Source of the DNA: Gammaproteobacteria bacterium 50_400_T64
Lineage (GTDB): Bacteria; Pseudomonadota; Gammaproteobacteria; Pseudomonadales; Porticoccaceae
Assembly (NCBI GenBank): GCA_002162755.1
Contig: MAAS01000011.1
Coordinates: 23,648 to 87,647, forward strand
DNA: 64,000 nt
Reading direction: 5' to 3'
The translations under genes were made by a program, and so were the position numbers. This document shows positions 33,270 to 42,063 of this stretch, in pieces. The notes beneath the pieces were generated by a model that was given only the letters and a program-made list of their open reading frames with translations, searched no databases and was not told the DNA's origin. The number at the start of each line of letters is the position of its first letter. The first letter of the stretch is position 1.

Positions 33270-34166
33270 CTAGAGCCTTTCAGCAATCAAAAAATAATGT
33301 TTTACTCCCTGGCTTATCAATATCGGAGCCTTAATTTTCTTTTCACGACCAGTAAATAACCTATTAGGTGCTGCATAGATATAAAAATCTTCAGGCAAAT
33401 AACTAGAAAACTCAGTCATAAACTTGAGCTCATCAAATCCCTGGTTAACCTTACCCCTACTTACCCAACTGCACTCAAACTTTCTATTTTCCTCATTTAT
33501 CAGGCAAATCTTAAAACTTGTAAAAGAATAACTATTTGATACATCAGTATGCATAACGGCTTTATCACCATTAGGTGGATAAGAGTTCCGTATTTCTGCA
33601 AGATTAAACCCTATTCCACAACCCCATTCAGTTTTTTTGGTCGTACAACCAGGGCCACTCAATCTTATCGCCCAATAAGGCTTCAAGGTGACTAGCGGTA
33701 ATGGAGTTCTTTCTTCCACACTGTATCTAGACTTCAGCTTAAATGTTCCATTATTATTTTCATAATCAGTTTTTGCAGATTCCATCATCTCGATAAAATT
33801 TTTATAAAACTCCGTCTTATTCTTTGATTCCTTATCCCAATAAAAAAAACTATTTCTAGCTGCCCGAGTATCAGGCGATATAAGTAAACCCAAGAGACCT
33901 ACCCCTACACTACTCAGCGATGTAAAACCAGGCGGTGGACTAGCATAGCCCGACATAATATTACCAACTTCTATTGCATTACCAACCCCATTTGGATTTC
34001 CGTATTCCGCTGCTAAAACCTGATCCTTCAACCCGTCAATTCCCGCTGCTTGGCTGATATTTTTTGCCTCTGAAAAATCATTGTTCCACTGGTTTTTTTT
34101 GGGTTGCACAGAGCAGCTAGAACATACTGTTAAAAATATCATTAATGTAAAAAATCTTATATCCAT
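33270..34166 (-). CDS. AT-rich orphan gene, probable lipoprotein of unknown function
   Basis: 298 residues, no family recognised. The N-terminus (MDIRFFTLMIFLTVCSSCSV) is a signal peptide; the CSSC segment probably contains the lipobox cysteine, though the residues before it are not ideal. The mature chain is polar, with a Pro-Pro-Gly turn near 78 (YASPPPGFTSL), a short hydrophobic stretch GVGLLGLLI, and several cysteines in the middle (GPGCTTKKTEWGCGIG). GC is about 30-37% in the lines checked, clearly below the neighbours near 50-55%, and codon choice is AT-ending. This suggests recent acquisition. It is flanked by convergent and unrelated genes, so context gives no function. Confidence 0.65.
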   Translation of the reverse strand: MDIRFFTLMIFLTVCSSCSVQPKKNQWNNDFSEAKNISQAAGIDGLKDQVLAAEYGNPNGVGNAIEVGNIMSGYASPPPGFTSLSSVGVGLLGLLISPDTRAARNSFFYWDKESKNKTEFYKNFIEMMESAKTDYENNNGTFKLKSRYSVEERTPLPLVTLKPYWAIRLSGPGCTTKKTEWGCGIGFNLAEIRNSYPPNGDKAVMHTDVSNSYSFTSFKICLINEENRKFECSWVSRGKVNQGFDELKFMTEFSSYLPEDFYIYAAPNRLFTGREKKIKAPILISQGVKHYFLIAERL

Positions 34167-34347
34167 ATAAAAATCTACTTGTATCTTTTAAAAAGACAGG
34201 CTCAGAACCTACGATCCACACACCCACTAAAAGGCCCCATCAATATGAAACGACCTCTTTCTATGCCATATATCTTTTGACAGGCTTGCCCAACAAGAAA
34301 TCACCCCAGATCTCTACAATAATAATCCAAACAAAATTGACAACCAC

Positions 34348-34392
34348 AGAGCGACATCTCATCACGGCTACACCTTAACGAGATATCGCTCT
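34348..34392. repeat. Long hairpin next to the VOC gene
   Basis: AGAGCGACATCTC and GAGATATCGCTCT pair over 13 positions (one G-U) around a 19-base loop. It ends six bases before the stop of the minus-strand VOC gene, so it could act as a 3' stabilising or terminating hairpin, but no clear T run follows on either strand. Confidence 0.6.
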
Positions 34393-34397
34393 ATTTA

Positions 34398-34763
34398 TTA
34401 CATGCTAATCGCATCCAGCTTATTGCCATCTAAATCGCGGAAATAACCCACATAAAGACCTGGGCGACGCTCACCGGGCTCACCTTCACAAGTACCACCA
34501 GCAGCGATTGCCGCTTTGTAAACCGCATCAACCACTTCAGGTGATTCAGCACCCAGGGCGATCATTACGCCGTTACCAACCGTTGCGGGCTCTCCGTCAA
34601 AGGGCTTCATTACCATTAACATCGGGCCACGAGTGGGGCCAACCCAGGATTTATAGCGTTCTGTTTCGGGGCCGCGCTTGCCGCCAAGGGGAGCGAGTAC
34701 AGCATCGTAAAATACAGCGGCTCGTTCGAGATCATTGGTACCAATCGTTACGTAACTAATCAT
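34398..34763 (-). CDS. VOC (glyoxalase/bleomycin resistance/dioxygenase) family protein
   Basis: 121 residues, one VOC module pair. It opens with ISYVTIGTNDLERAAVFYD, continues with VMKPFDGEPATVGNGVMIAL, and ends in RDLDGNKLDAI. The usual metal-ligand positions are only partly kept: the first-strand His is replaced by Thr (ISYVTIG), so metal binding is uncertain. Many members of this small group are uncharacterised glyoxalase-like proteins. It is an isolated gene with a GGAGAA ribosome site. Confidence 0.83.
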   Translation of the reverse strand: MISYVTIGTNDLERAAVFYDAVLAPLGGKRGPETERYKSWVGPTRGPMLMVMKPFDGEPATVGNGVMIALGAESPEVVDAVYKAAIAAGGTCEGEPGERRPGLYVGYFRDLDGNKLDAISM

Positions 34764-34873
34764 TTTTATTCTCCGTCATTTTTTCACTATTGTTTTGAAT
34801 AGAGTGTTATAGATATTCAACTTTGCTCTTCTAATGTAACAGCCTAAGCCCCATTGTTTAAGGCTTAATGTCA

Positions 34874-35677
34874 CTAGCGCTTCACCTGAAAGCCCCTTAT
34901 CAAGGCTCGTGCCTGTTGCTCAATTTCAGCCCAGCTATCACGCCGTTGCGAGGCGAACTTCATTTCTACATAAACATCTCTGCCATGCATAAAGCGCAGT
35001 AAGCAATGGGACATTACGCCGCGCGCCACCTGTGCTTCTGTACAAAGTAGTCCGCCAGCACCACCAGTAAATCCGGCTGGCTCGTAAGGGCTATAGCCCG
35101 CTGGCGAGGCTTCTTGCTGCCACCATTGCTGAGGCCGCCCCTCTAACCCGGCAAGGGTAATACCGATAATATCGGGGGAGGAGGCCGCCAGAAATGCGTC
35201 GATATTTTCCACACGCATGGCGCTCAAGCCATCGGCACTGACTTTAAGGCGGGCGACTGAGGCTCCGCTTTTTTGACAATCTCGCGCATCGGCGAAATAG
35301 GTGCAGGGGATGCTGAACAGCCAGCCACCAATCACAATCGGCACGGGCTTAATGTTAAAAGTATGTACCAAACCGAAGCCCACACCGGGATATAACTTAT
35401 CGGCTTTGGCATCTTCTTCAGACAGCTCTTCAGGCGGCGGGCTGTTGAACATACGTGCCGCGTAAAACAACTTACGCAACTGGTCGCTTTGCAGACTTTC
35501 GCTGCGCTCAGCCTCTTCTTCCGGCTGAAAACCGCAGGTGACTAACACCCATTGAGTGCCCGCGGCAAAGACCTCGAAAATTTGTTGGCGATAGTGGAAA
35601 TAACCTGCACCCATTGTTAGTAGCAACAAAAGCACAAAGATCAGCCAACGGAATTTATTTTGTCGATGTTGTTTCAT
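34874..35677 (-). CDS. Membrane-anchored protein of unknown function
   Basis: 267 residues. One N-terminal membrane anchor at about 10-27 (FRWLIFVLLLLLTMGAGYF) with a basic cytoplasmic start, so the bulk faces the periplasm. The mature part has five or more cysteines (CGFQ, SIPCTYFADARDCQ, LLCTEAQ, SHCLLRF) that could form disulfides. It also has a Pro/Glu-rich linker (SPPPEELSEEDAK). No family is recognised. It is divergent from the SCO gene with 79 bp between the starts, so the two may share control; involvement in copper or redox handling is only a guess from that neighbour. Confidence 0.7.
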   Translation of the reverse strand: MKQHRQNKFRWLIFVLLLLLTMGAGYFHYRQQIFEVFAAGTQWVLVTCGFQPEEEAERSESLQSDQLRKLFYAARMFNSPPPEELSEEDAKADKLYPGVGFGLVHTFNIKPVPIVIGGWLFSIPCTYFADARDCQKSGASVARLKVSADGLSAMRVENIDAFLAASSPDIIGITLAGLEGRPQQWWQQEASPAGYSPYEPAGFTGGAGGLLCTEAQVARGVMSHCLLRFMHGRDVYVEMKFASQRRDSWAEIEQQARALIRGFQVKR

Positions 35678-35756
35678 CAGCGTATTATCAAGTCCTAATA
35701 TAAATTAGTACAATCACTCGTTTACAGTGACCATTACAGCAAACTAAAGACTTTCT

Positions 35757-36386
35757 ATGAAAACCCAAACACTCAAACGCGGGCTACTCACCGTCGTATT
35801 ATCAGCCGCCATCATCGCTGGTGTCGCCCTCATCGACTATCTCATACAACTGGGCCGCAGCGAAGGCACTGTACCCCCCGGTACAGAGGCGCAAATTGGC
35901 GGAACCTTTTCATTACTTAATCAATTCAACGAACCTGTTAATAATGAGAGTTATGCCGACCGCTATAAATTGATTTTTTTCGGCTTCACCAACTGCCCCG
36001 ATGTCTGCCCCACCACACTCAGCCGCATGACTCAGGCACTGAGTCAATTAGGGCCGCTGAACGATAAGCTCTACCCGCTATTTATCACCGTCGATCCCGA
36101 GCGCGACACCCCGGCTCGCCTTAAAGAATATGCCAAAGCCTTTGACCCCCGTATTATTTATTTAACCGGTTCAGCCGACGAGATCGCCAAGGTATTAAAA
36201 GCATGGAAGGCAAGCCGGGCAAAAATCGCCACCGACAAAGGCGAGGCAACGGAGAAAGATTACTCCATGAGCCACAGCTCAGTGCTCTACCTGATGACCC
36301 CGGACGACCGATTGGTTGAGTCTTATAACTGGGAAATACGGCCCGATAAAATGGTCGACTCTATTCGCGAGCGGCTCGAACAATAA
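35757..36386 (+). CDS. SCO1/SenC family copper chaperone / thioredoxin-like protein
   Basis: 209 residues. One N-terminal membrane anchor (about 9-30), then a periplasmic thioredoxin fold. The copper/redox motif is TNCPDVCPTT with C80 and C84, and the third copper ligand His 173 lies in SMSHSSVLYLM. SCO proteins deliver copper to, or reduce, the CuA site of cytochrome c oxidase. No oxidase genes are in the window. The gene ends at a terminator that has been split by an inserted repeat. Confidence 0.92.
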   Translation: MKTQTLKRGLLTVVLSAAIIAGVALIDYLIQLGRSEGTVPPGTEAQIGGTFSLLNQFNEPVNNESYADRYKLIFFGFTNCPDVCPTTLSRMTQALSQLGPLNDKLYPLFITVDPERDTPARLKEYAKAFDPRIIYLTGSADEIAKVLKAWKASRAKIATDKGEATEKDYSMSHSSVLYLMTPDDRLVESYNWEIRPDKMVDSIRERLEQ

Positions 36387-36626
36387 AAAAGGGCCAGGGA
36401 ATCTTTGATTAAGTCTGGGCGAAGCAGGCTTCGACTCAGGGTATTCTGATTTGCCAACAGTAGGCGCTTTAGGCGAGGCGTAAAGCGCACGTAATAGCGG
36501 GCTATTGCGAAGCTTTACACCAAGAGTAGGCACCTTGAGGCGACGAAGAAGCAGGATATCCTGAGCGTAGAATGCAAGCTCATGACTTGATCAGAGGTTC
36601 CCTTTATTTACGCCACGCCCTTTTTT
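36385..36626. terminator. Bidirectional terminator between convergent genes, split by an inserted element
   Basis: The arms AAAAAAGGGC (36385-36394) and GCCCTTTTTT (36617-36626) are perfect complements with A and T runs on the outside, the form of a terminator serving both the SCO gene and the minus-strand ABC permease gene. A 208-bp foldback element sits in what would be the loop. Confidence 0.6.
36396..36603. mobile_element. Foldback / MITE-like element without coding capacity
   Basis: 208 bp bounded by 20-bp terminal inverted repeats: AGGGAATCTTTGATTAAGTC on the left, and the complement of AGGGAACCTCTGATCAAGTC on the right, with 17 of 20 positions equal and all differences transitions. 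Inside, a second pair (CTCAGGGTATTCTG at the left, the complement of CTCAGGATATCCTG at the right) extends the palindrome. There is also a perfect hairpin GCGCTTTA/TAAAGCGC. Two related segments, AGTAGGCGCTTTAGGCGA and AGTAGGCACCTTGAGGCGA, lie inside. No transposase is present; movement in trans by an IS sharing these ends is inferred. No clear target duplication is visible. Confidence 0.6.
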
Positions 36627-36647
36627 ATAACAACTACAAATCAAGCA

Positions 36648-37757
36648 TTAAGATGACAGGTTATGCTTGAAACGCCACGCGGCAATGATGTAGAGCACCG
36701 CACCGATAATCGCCATATTTAACGCCGCAGGCCACAGCTCGGCCATACCCACACCTTTTAAAAACACGCCCATGCAAATATCCATAAAATATTTCACCGG
36801 GCTGAGATAGGTAATTGGCTGTAAAAAGGAAGGCATCGATTCTGTTGGGGTCATGGTGCCGGACAGAAACAAGATGGGGAAAAGGCCGAAAAAGCACAGC
36901 AACAAGGTCTGCTGTAAGGTTTTGGTAATCGACGCAATCAACACGCCGATGGCGATGGCGCTGACCAGAAAAATAGCCATCAAGAAAACAAACAGCAGCA
37001 TGCTGCCTTTGATGGGCACACCAAACCACCAAATAATAAACAGGCTGGGGAAGAAGGCGAGAATACCAACGGCCAGTGTCGGAATGGTTTTGGCGAGGAA
37101 AATCTCCCAGACCTGGGTCGGCGTCACCATCAACTGGTCAACCGTGCCCACCTCTTTTTCACGGGTGATCGATGCCGCCGAGTGAATCGTACCCACCATC
37201 ATAATCGCCGCAACAATCATCGACAGCACCACGAAGGACTCTAGTGTTTGGGCGCGGTTGTACCAAATTTGCACCACGGGGCGCACGGTGCTGCCCAGTT
37301 CTGCCGGATTGTCAGTAAACTCCAACTCGAAATTACGCACGATGGCCGCCGTGTAATCTTTTGCTAACGATGCTGCATTCGAATTAGTGCCGTCGAGTAA
37401 AATCTGTAACCCGGGCGACTCACCACGGCGTAAGTCTTCGCCAAAATTATTGGGAATAACCATTACGTATTTTACTTTACCGCTACGCATCCAGCTCTCG
37501 GCCTGCTCCTGATTGTCAGGATATCCGGCAACTTCAAAGGCTTCTGACAGCGTAAACTTATCGATCAAGTTACGACTGATGACCGTTTGATTGTGGTCGA
37601 TAACGGCGATGGGTAAGTCTTTTACTTCAAAGGTCATGGCGTAGCCGCAAATCAGCACCTCCATGGTATAGAGCCAGAACACCACGCCGAGAATGGTTTT
37701 ATCGCGAGAAAACTGAATAATATCTTTCAGCATTAAACTTTTTAGACGGGTCCACAT
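36648..37757 (-). CDS. ABC-2 type transporter permease (YbhR-like)
   Basis: 369 residues. ABC-2 permease layout: one N-terminal membrane segment (about 22-42), a large periplasmic domain (to about 170), then five membrane segments (about 175-365). Family motifs include the periplasmic start AVIDHNQTVISRNLIDKF, and TREKEVGTVDQLMVTP before the coupling helix. PILFLSGTMTPTESMPSFLQ near 300 is typical of YbhR/YbhS. It works with the adjacent permease, fused ATPase and HlyD-type protein, likely as a drug or lipophilic-compound exporter. It is the last gene of a four-gene minus-strand operon. Confidence 0.9.
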   Translation of the reverse strand: MWTRLKSLMLKDIIQFSRDKTILGVVFWLYTMEVLICGYAMTFEVKDLPIAVIDHNQTVISRNLIDKFTLSEAFEVAGYPDNQEQAESWMRSGKVKYVMVIPNNFGEDLRRGESPGLQILLDGTNSNAASLAKDYTAAIVRNFELEFTDNPAELGSTVRPVVQIWYNRAQTLESFVVLSMIVAAIMMVGTIHSAASITREKEVGTVDQLMVTPTQVWEIFLAKTIPTLAVGILAFFPSLFIIWWFGVPIKGSMLLFVFLMAIFLVSAIAIGVLIASITKTLQQTLLLCFFGLFPILFLSGTMTPTESMPSFLQPITYLSPVKYFMDICMGVFLKGVGMAELWPAALNMAIIGAVLYIIAAWRFKHNLSS

Positions 37758-37796
37758 AGCAGCTCTCCTAAACCTTTGGCGCGCATAAACGCGGCA

Positions 37797-38894
37797 TCAT
37801 GCAACTTTTTTCTTAAAGATAACGACGGCGGCAAAAAACACACCGAGGGTATACACCAGTAAAAAACTTAAGGGGCGTATCATTTCCGATGGGCCGGCAC
37901 CTTTCAAAATAATGCCCCGCGACACATCAACAAAATAACGGCCGGGGAAAATATGCGTATAGGCTTGCACCGGTTCTGCCATTGCATAAATGGGAAAGAC
38001 AAAGCCTGAAAATAATATCGACGGCATCATCGTCACCACCAGCGCCAGTAATACCGCTAATAGCTGGCTATTGGTAATGGTCGATATCAACAAGCCAATA
38101 CCGACATTACAAAAAACATAAATCAAACCCGCAATCGCCAAATAGCCCAGACTGCCATTGAAGGGCACCCCGAACCAGTAATAACCCAGGGCCACAATAG
38201 AGACTAATTGCAGCGAGGAAATCACGCCGTAGGGGATTAGCTTGCCGAGTAAAAATTCCGGCACGGTTAAGGGCGATGCGTAAATTTGCTGGATGGAACC
38301 GCTTTCTTTTTCACGCACAATCGCCAGCGTGGTTAATAGCGGGGGAAAGGCAGCGATAATCACCGCGTAAAGGCCCGAGACCACATAAATCATGCTGCGC
38401 AAACTGGGGTTGTACCAAATACGGGTTTGCACATCGATCAACGAATTATCTTCCACCTCTTTAAATTTAGACACAATGGTCATGCCGTAATTCAAGGCGA
38501 CCAGGGCCGTCGCGGAATAGGTGCCATCAATCAGCAATTGCACTTCGGGGTTTTCTTCCCGACCTATAAGGGAATTAAAGCCCGGAGGAATAACCAGCAC
38601 CAGCTTGACTTCATTCACTTCCATCGACTTGTGAATTTGTACTTCGGAGTCGTAATTTCTCACCAATTTAAAATAGGCGCTTTCTTTAAACTCATCAATT
38701 AAGTGGGCGCTGGATGGCGTCTGATCCTGGTCGAGCACACCCAGGCTGACATTTTCAACTTCCAGAGAAATCGCGTAGCCGAACATAAACAACATCACGA
38801 TTGGAAATAGAAATGCCGTCGACAGGGTGACGTGATCACGGGTAATTTCGCGGGTCTCTTTACGCATAACAGCGTATAGGCGATGCAGCTTCAT
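37797..38894 (-). CDS. ABC-2 type transporter permease (YbhS-like)
   Basis: 365 residues, the same topology as the neighbouring permease: an N-terminal membrane segment near 25-45, a periplasmic domain to about 165 (LGVLDQDQTPSSAHLIDEF), then five membrane segments. VREKESGSIQQIYASPLT marks the coupling region and PSILFSGFVFPIYAMAEPVQ the late loop. Its start codon overlaps the end of the ATPase gene by four bases, so it is translationally coupled to it. The two permeases probably form a heterodimer. Confidence 0.9.
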   Translation of the reverse strand: MKLHRLYAVMRKETREITRDHVTLSTAFLFPIVMLFMFGYAISLEVENVSLGVLDQDQTPSSAHLIDEFKESAYFKLVRNYDSEVQIHKSMEVNEVKLVLVIPPGFNSLIGREENPEVQLLIDGTYSATALVALNYGMTIVSKFKEVEDNSLIDVQTRIWYNPSLRSMIYVVSGLYAVIIAAFPPLLTTLAIVREKESGSIQQIYASPLTVPEFLLGKLIPYGVISSLQLVSIVALGYYWFGVPFNGSLGYLAIAGLIYVFCNVGIGLLISTITNSQLLAVLLALVVTMMPSILFSGFVFPIYAMAEPVQAYTHIFPGRYFVDVSRGIILKGAGPSEMIRPLSFLLVYTLGVFFAAVVIFKKKVA

Positions 38895-40729
38895 TTTGAT
38901 GACCCCGCGCTTTCTGCTTCTAGTTTCTGGCGTTCTTTCTCCAGGCGTGCGTCTTCAATTTTAATATAGGCAAGGAACATATCTTCGATCGTCTCCGCCT
39001 CAACATCGTCGGGTAACGCAGCAATAAGCTCGTCTGCTGGACCAATACCAATCAATCGCCCCTGATGCATCAATCCCAGGCGATGGCAGTAATTGGCCTC
39101 TTCCATATAGTGGGTGGTAACAAAAATCGTAGTGCCACTTTCTGCCAAGGTTTGAATCAACTGCCAGAATTTATAGCGCGCCGCCGGACTCACCCCCGAT
39201 GTGGGCTCGTCAAGAAACACCACTGCGGGCTCATGCATAATCGCGCAGGCCAGGGCCAAGCGCTGACTCAATGCACCCGACATATCGGCCACTAATTGAT
39301 TCATCACACCACTGAGGTCGGTCACGCTGATCGCCCAGTCCATCGCCTTCTGCTTATCGCCTTTCTGCAGGCCGTAAATGCCGGCAAAAAACGACAGGTT
39401 CTCCGCCACGGTGAGATCGGGATAAAGGGAGAAGCGCTGAGACATATAGCCAATGTGATTACGTAAACGCTTTGGGTCGTCAATAATACTGACGCCACCA
39501 ATCCAGGCTTCGCCACTGGTTAATTTTTGCAGCCCACACAGAGCGCGAATAAAGGTCGTTTTACCCGCGCCATTAGCACCGAGAAAGCCGAACACTTCGC
39601 CCGCTTTAATCTCTAGCGTGACGTCGTCATTGGCGACGAAATCACCAAACTCCACACGCATATCTTTGGTGCGAATCAAGCCACCTTCGGGCAACCTTTC
39701 GGGCAGGTGAATTTTCGGCGGTGACTCTGCATAAGCACTGCTTTTTTCACCACCGCTGAGCATGGTGTAGGCATCATCCAGAGTGGGCTCTACCGGTTCA
39801 ATACGTGCGCCGTCTTTGGTTAAGTCGGCCGCCAAACGCTCTTCAATACGATTGGCAGTGTGCAACTGAAAATGCACGCTTTCTGCCAAATGGCGAATAC
39901 TCAGTACATCGGGGTGTTCGACCAGGCGGTTATGGGCCCCACCCCGGTCTTTCGTGTGCAGTTCGTAAACGTGCCCTTCACAGCGGGTATGGAGGTTTTC
40001 CACCTTGTCCACACCAATAATTTCACCCTCATGCAGAAAGGCAATACGGTCGCAATGTTCGGCCTCGTCCATATAGGGCGTGCTCATCACCACCGTCACG
40101 CCGTCATCGCGGAAGGCATTGAGCATGGCCCACAGCTCGTGCCGCGAAGCCGGATCAACACCCAGGCTGAGTTCATCGAGTAACAGAAGGCGAGGCTCGT
40201 GCATCAGGTTGGTACACAGCGATAACTTCTTGCGCATACCGCCGGACAAATTACCCGCAGCCCGATCAAGAAAGCGGTACAGGCCCGCCATTTTCAGCAG
40301 GCGCTCCTGACGTTCGAGGTAAAGCTCTTTGGGCAGCCCGCGAATGTCTGCCGAAAACTCCATGTTTTCCGCAATACTCAATTTATCGTAGAGGGTAAAG
40401 CCCTGAAACATGTAGCCGATGTGGGAGTTGATCCAGTAATCATCTTTTACCGTATCGTGACCCATCACCGTGCAATGGCCTTCACTGGGATCGAGTATCG
40501 CCGCCATCAGCTGCATTAAGGTGGTTTTACCCGCGCCGTCTGGGCCCAGCAGGCCGAAGATCTCGGCCTCGTAAATGGTCAGATTGACTTCTTTGAGCAC
40601 CATTTTTTTATTAAAAACACGACCCAGGTTGTGCGCCTCAATAATGGGCTTACGGTCGATAATAGTGGTACTCGTATCGCTCTTTTTCGAACCAGCAACA
40701 GCTCGCTCAATGCTCGTTAAACTACTCAT
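38891..40729 (-). CDS. Fused double ABC ATPase (YbhF-like)
   Basis: 612 residues with two nucleotide-binding domains in one chain. NBD1 (about 28-265): Walker A GPDGAGKTTLM, signature LSGGMRKKLS, Walker B LLLLDELSLGVDP. The H-loop position is Pro (MSTPYMDEA). NBD2 (about 350-600): Walker A GANGAGKTTFI, a degenerate signature MSGALSQRLA, Walker B VVFLDEPTSGVSP and an intact H-loop (TTHYMEEA). One composite ATP site should therefore be standard and the other impaired. It energises the two ABC-2 permeases encoded downstream; the HlyD-type gene lies 39 bp upstream. Confidence 0.92.
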   Translation of the reverse strand: MSSLTSIERAVAGSKKSDTSTTIIDRKPIIEAHNLGRVFNKKMVLKEVNLTIYEAEIFGLLGPDGAGKTTLMQLMAAILDPSEGHCTVMGHDTVKDDYWINSHIGYMFQGFTLYDKLSIAENMEFSADIRGLPKELYLERQERLLKMAGLYRFLDRAAGNLSGGMRKKLSLCTNLMHEPRLLLLDELSLGVDPASRHELWAMLNAFRDDGVTVVMSTPYMDEAEHCDRIAFLHEGEIIGVDKVENLHTRCEGHVYELHTKDRGGAHNRLVEHPDVLSIRHLAESVHFQLHTANRIEERLAADLTKDGARIEPVEPTLDDAYTMLSGGEKSSAYAESPPKIHLPERLPEGGLIRTKDMRVEFGDFVANDDVTLEIKAGEVFGFLGANGAGKTTFIRALCGLQKLTSGEAWIGGVSIIDDPKRLRNHIGYMSQRFSLYPDLTVAENLSFFAGIYGLQKGDKQKAMDWAISVTDLSGVMNQLVADMSGALSQRLALACAIMHEPAVVFLDEPTSGVSPAARYKFWQLIQTLAESGTTIFVTTHYMEEANYCHRLGLMHQGRLIGIGPADELIAALPDDVEAETIEDMFLAYIKIEDARLEKERQKLEAESAGSSK

Positions 40730-40768
40730 ATTATTCAGCCCTGCTGTCTATTTACAAGCAAAGCCAGA

Positions 40769-41725
40769 TTAATGAGGCACGACGAGAGTTTGTGGCCAGC
40801 CCTTGGCATCATCCCAGCGAATCCAGGCATCAGCGGGCATACCGGGCTTCAGGAAGCCCTCTTTATTATCGAGAGCCAAGACCACACCAAAGACCATACG
40901 CACACGCTCTTCCGGCATGTTGATATCGCGCGGCGTGAACTGTGCGCGCTGATCAACACGCTTCACTCGCGCATCAAAGTAGCGGTCAGAAAAAGCACTA
41001 ACACGGACTTTAGCCGGGGCATTGAGCTTGATTTTGCCGATCACTGCCTCGGGCAAGTAGGCTTTGAGTTCGAGGTCTTGCATATCGACCAGTACCGCAA
41101 TCAAACGCTCAGATGTTGCCAGCTCACCCAGCTCAATGGACTTGGCCAAAATCGTGGCATCCATCGGTGTGTAGATTTTCGATTTATCGACCTCAATTTG
41201 CCGTAATTCAACATTTTTGGCCGCCACAATAGTGTTGGCCTTGGCCTGCTCCAGCTGCGCTTTTAGGGCGCGCACCCGACCCAGCGCCTCGGTTCGTACC
41301 AGAGTGATTTGATCAAGTTTCTGAACGGTAACGATGCCGCGTTTGCGCAGCGCCGTATAGCGCACCAGATCCCGATCGGCAGTGGCCAGGTTGTCCTGCC
41401 AGGTTTGTAATTGCTCAACAATATGCTTTTGCTCGTATTCCCGTGCGGTGCGCTGGGCACTGGCAACAGCCAGAGTCGCCGTCTGCTCGCTGGCGTCGAG
41501 TTCGACGAGCAGGGAGTCCTTTGCAACCGTCGAACCTTCCAGTAAATTGGAGACCAATACACGTCCAGACACCTCGGCACTAATATTCACTTCAGTCCCT
41601 TCGACATGCCCATTGCCGTAAAGAAAGCCCTCCTCGAGAACGGGAGGTAGAGTGGAAATATAAAAAAAGTAGGACCCTGCAGCGATCAAAACTACAACTA
41701 ACGGCGTTACTATCCAGCTCTTCAT
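40769..41725 (-). CDS. HlyD-family periplasmic adaptor (YbhG-like)
   Basis: 318 residues. An N-terminal anchor (about 7-25) is followed by a biotinyl-lipoyl-like half-domain (VEGTEVNISAEVSGRVLVS), a long coiled-coil hairpin (about 75-180, ATLAVASAQRTAREYEQKH) and the second lipoyl half with a beta-barrel (IYTPMDATILAKSIELGEL; RVRMVFGVVLALDN). Adaptors of this type join an inner-membrane ABC pump to an outer-membrane channel. It is the first gene of the operon, with a GGGGTGG ribosome site. No outer-membrane factor or TetR regulator is encoded alongside. Confidence 0.9.
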   Translation of the reverse strand: MKSWIVTPLVVVLIAAGSYFFYISTLPPVLEEGFLYGNGHVEGTEVNISAEVSGRVLVSNLLEGSTVAKDSLLVELDASEQTATLAVASAQRTAREYEQKHIVEQLQTWQDNLATADRDLVRYTALRKRGIVTVQKLDQITLVRTEALGRVRALKAQLEQAKANTIVAAKNVELRQIEVDKSKIYTPMDATILAKSIELGELATSERLIAVLVDMQDLELKAYLPEAVIGKIKLNAPAKVRVSAFSDRYFDARVKRVDQRAQFTPRDINMPEERVRMVFGVVLALDNKEGFLKPGMPADAWIRWDDAKGWPQTLVVPH

Positions 41726-42063
41726 CTAAAACCACCCCTGTCAAAATCGTTATGTATTAAGTTATTCGTGAGCTACACCAAAAGACTTTTCAAATGAACC
41801 AACAATTAATTGACCGGTATTTGTAAAGTTCAACAAATCCATTTAGAAAGTTTTGGCGCGCCCCTTCGTTATATCTTGCCGCAAGAATACCGCTCAACTC
41901 TAATGCCTATTACTGACAAATTGGCTGACGCCATACGGCGAAGGGCCCAATATATTTATTTATTTTTATGTAATCAAGTCCTAATTTACAGTCCGTAATT
42001 TAGCGGCTGTCACCCGTGCCATGCTTTACAATCAAAACAGTCACGATAAAAAAGAGATTGCCC
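41726..42063. other. Gene-free gap of 338 bp between divergent units
   Basis: No open reading frame worth calling and no RNA gene seen. It must hold the promoters of the ABC efflux operon (leftward) and the DUF924 gene (rightward). The only clear symmetry is the 10-bp palindrome CAATTAATTG at 41803-41812, about 80 bases before the adaptor gene start, a possible operator for a TetR-type regulator encoded elsewhere. Confidence 0.5.

Noticed and set aside
36396..36603. Transposase or coding content inside the foldback element
   Set aside because: No frame in the 208 bp gives a recognisable protein; it is best seen as non-autonomous.
41803..41812. CAATTAATTG as a proven regulator site for the ABC operon
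   Set aside because: A 10-bp AT-rich palindrome is expected by chance at this scale; kept only as a remark on the gap.
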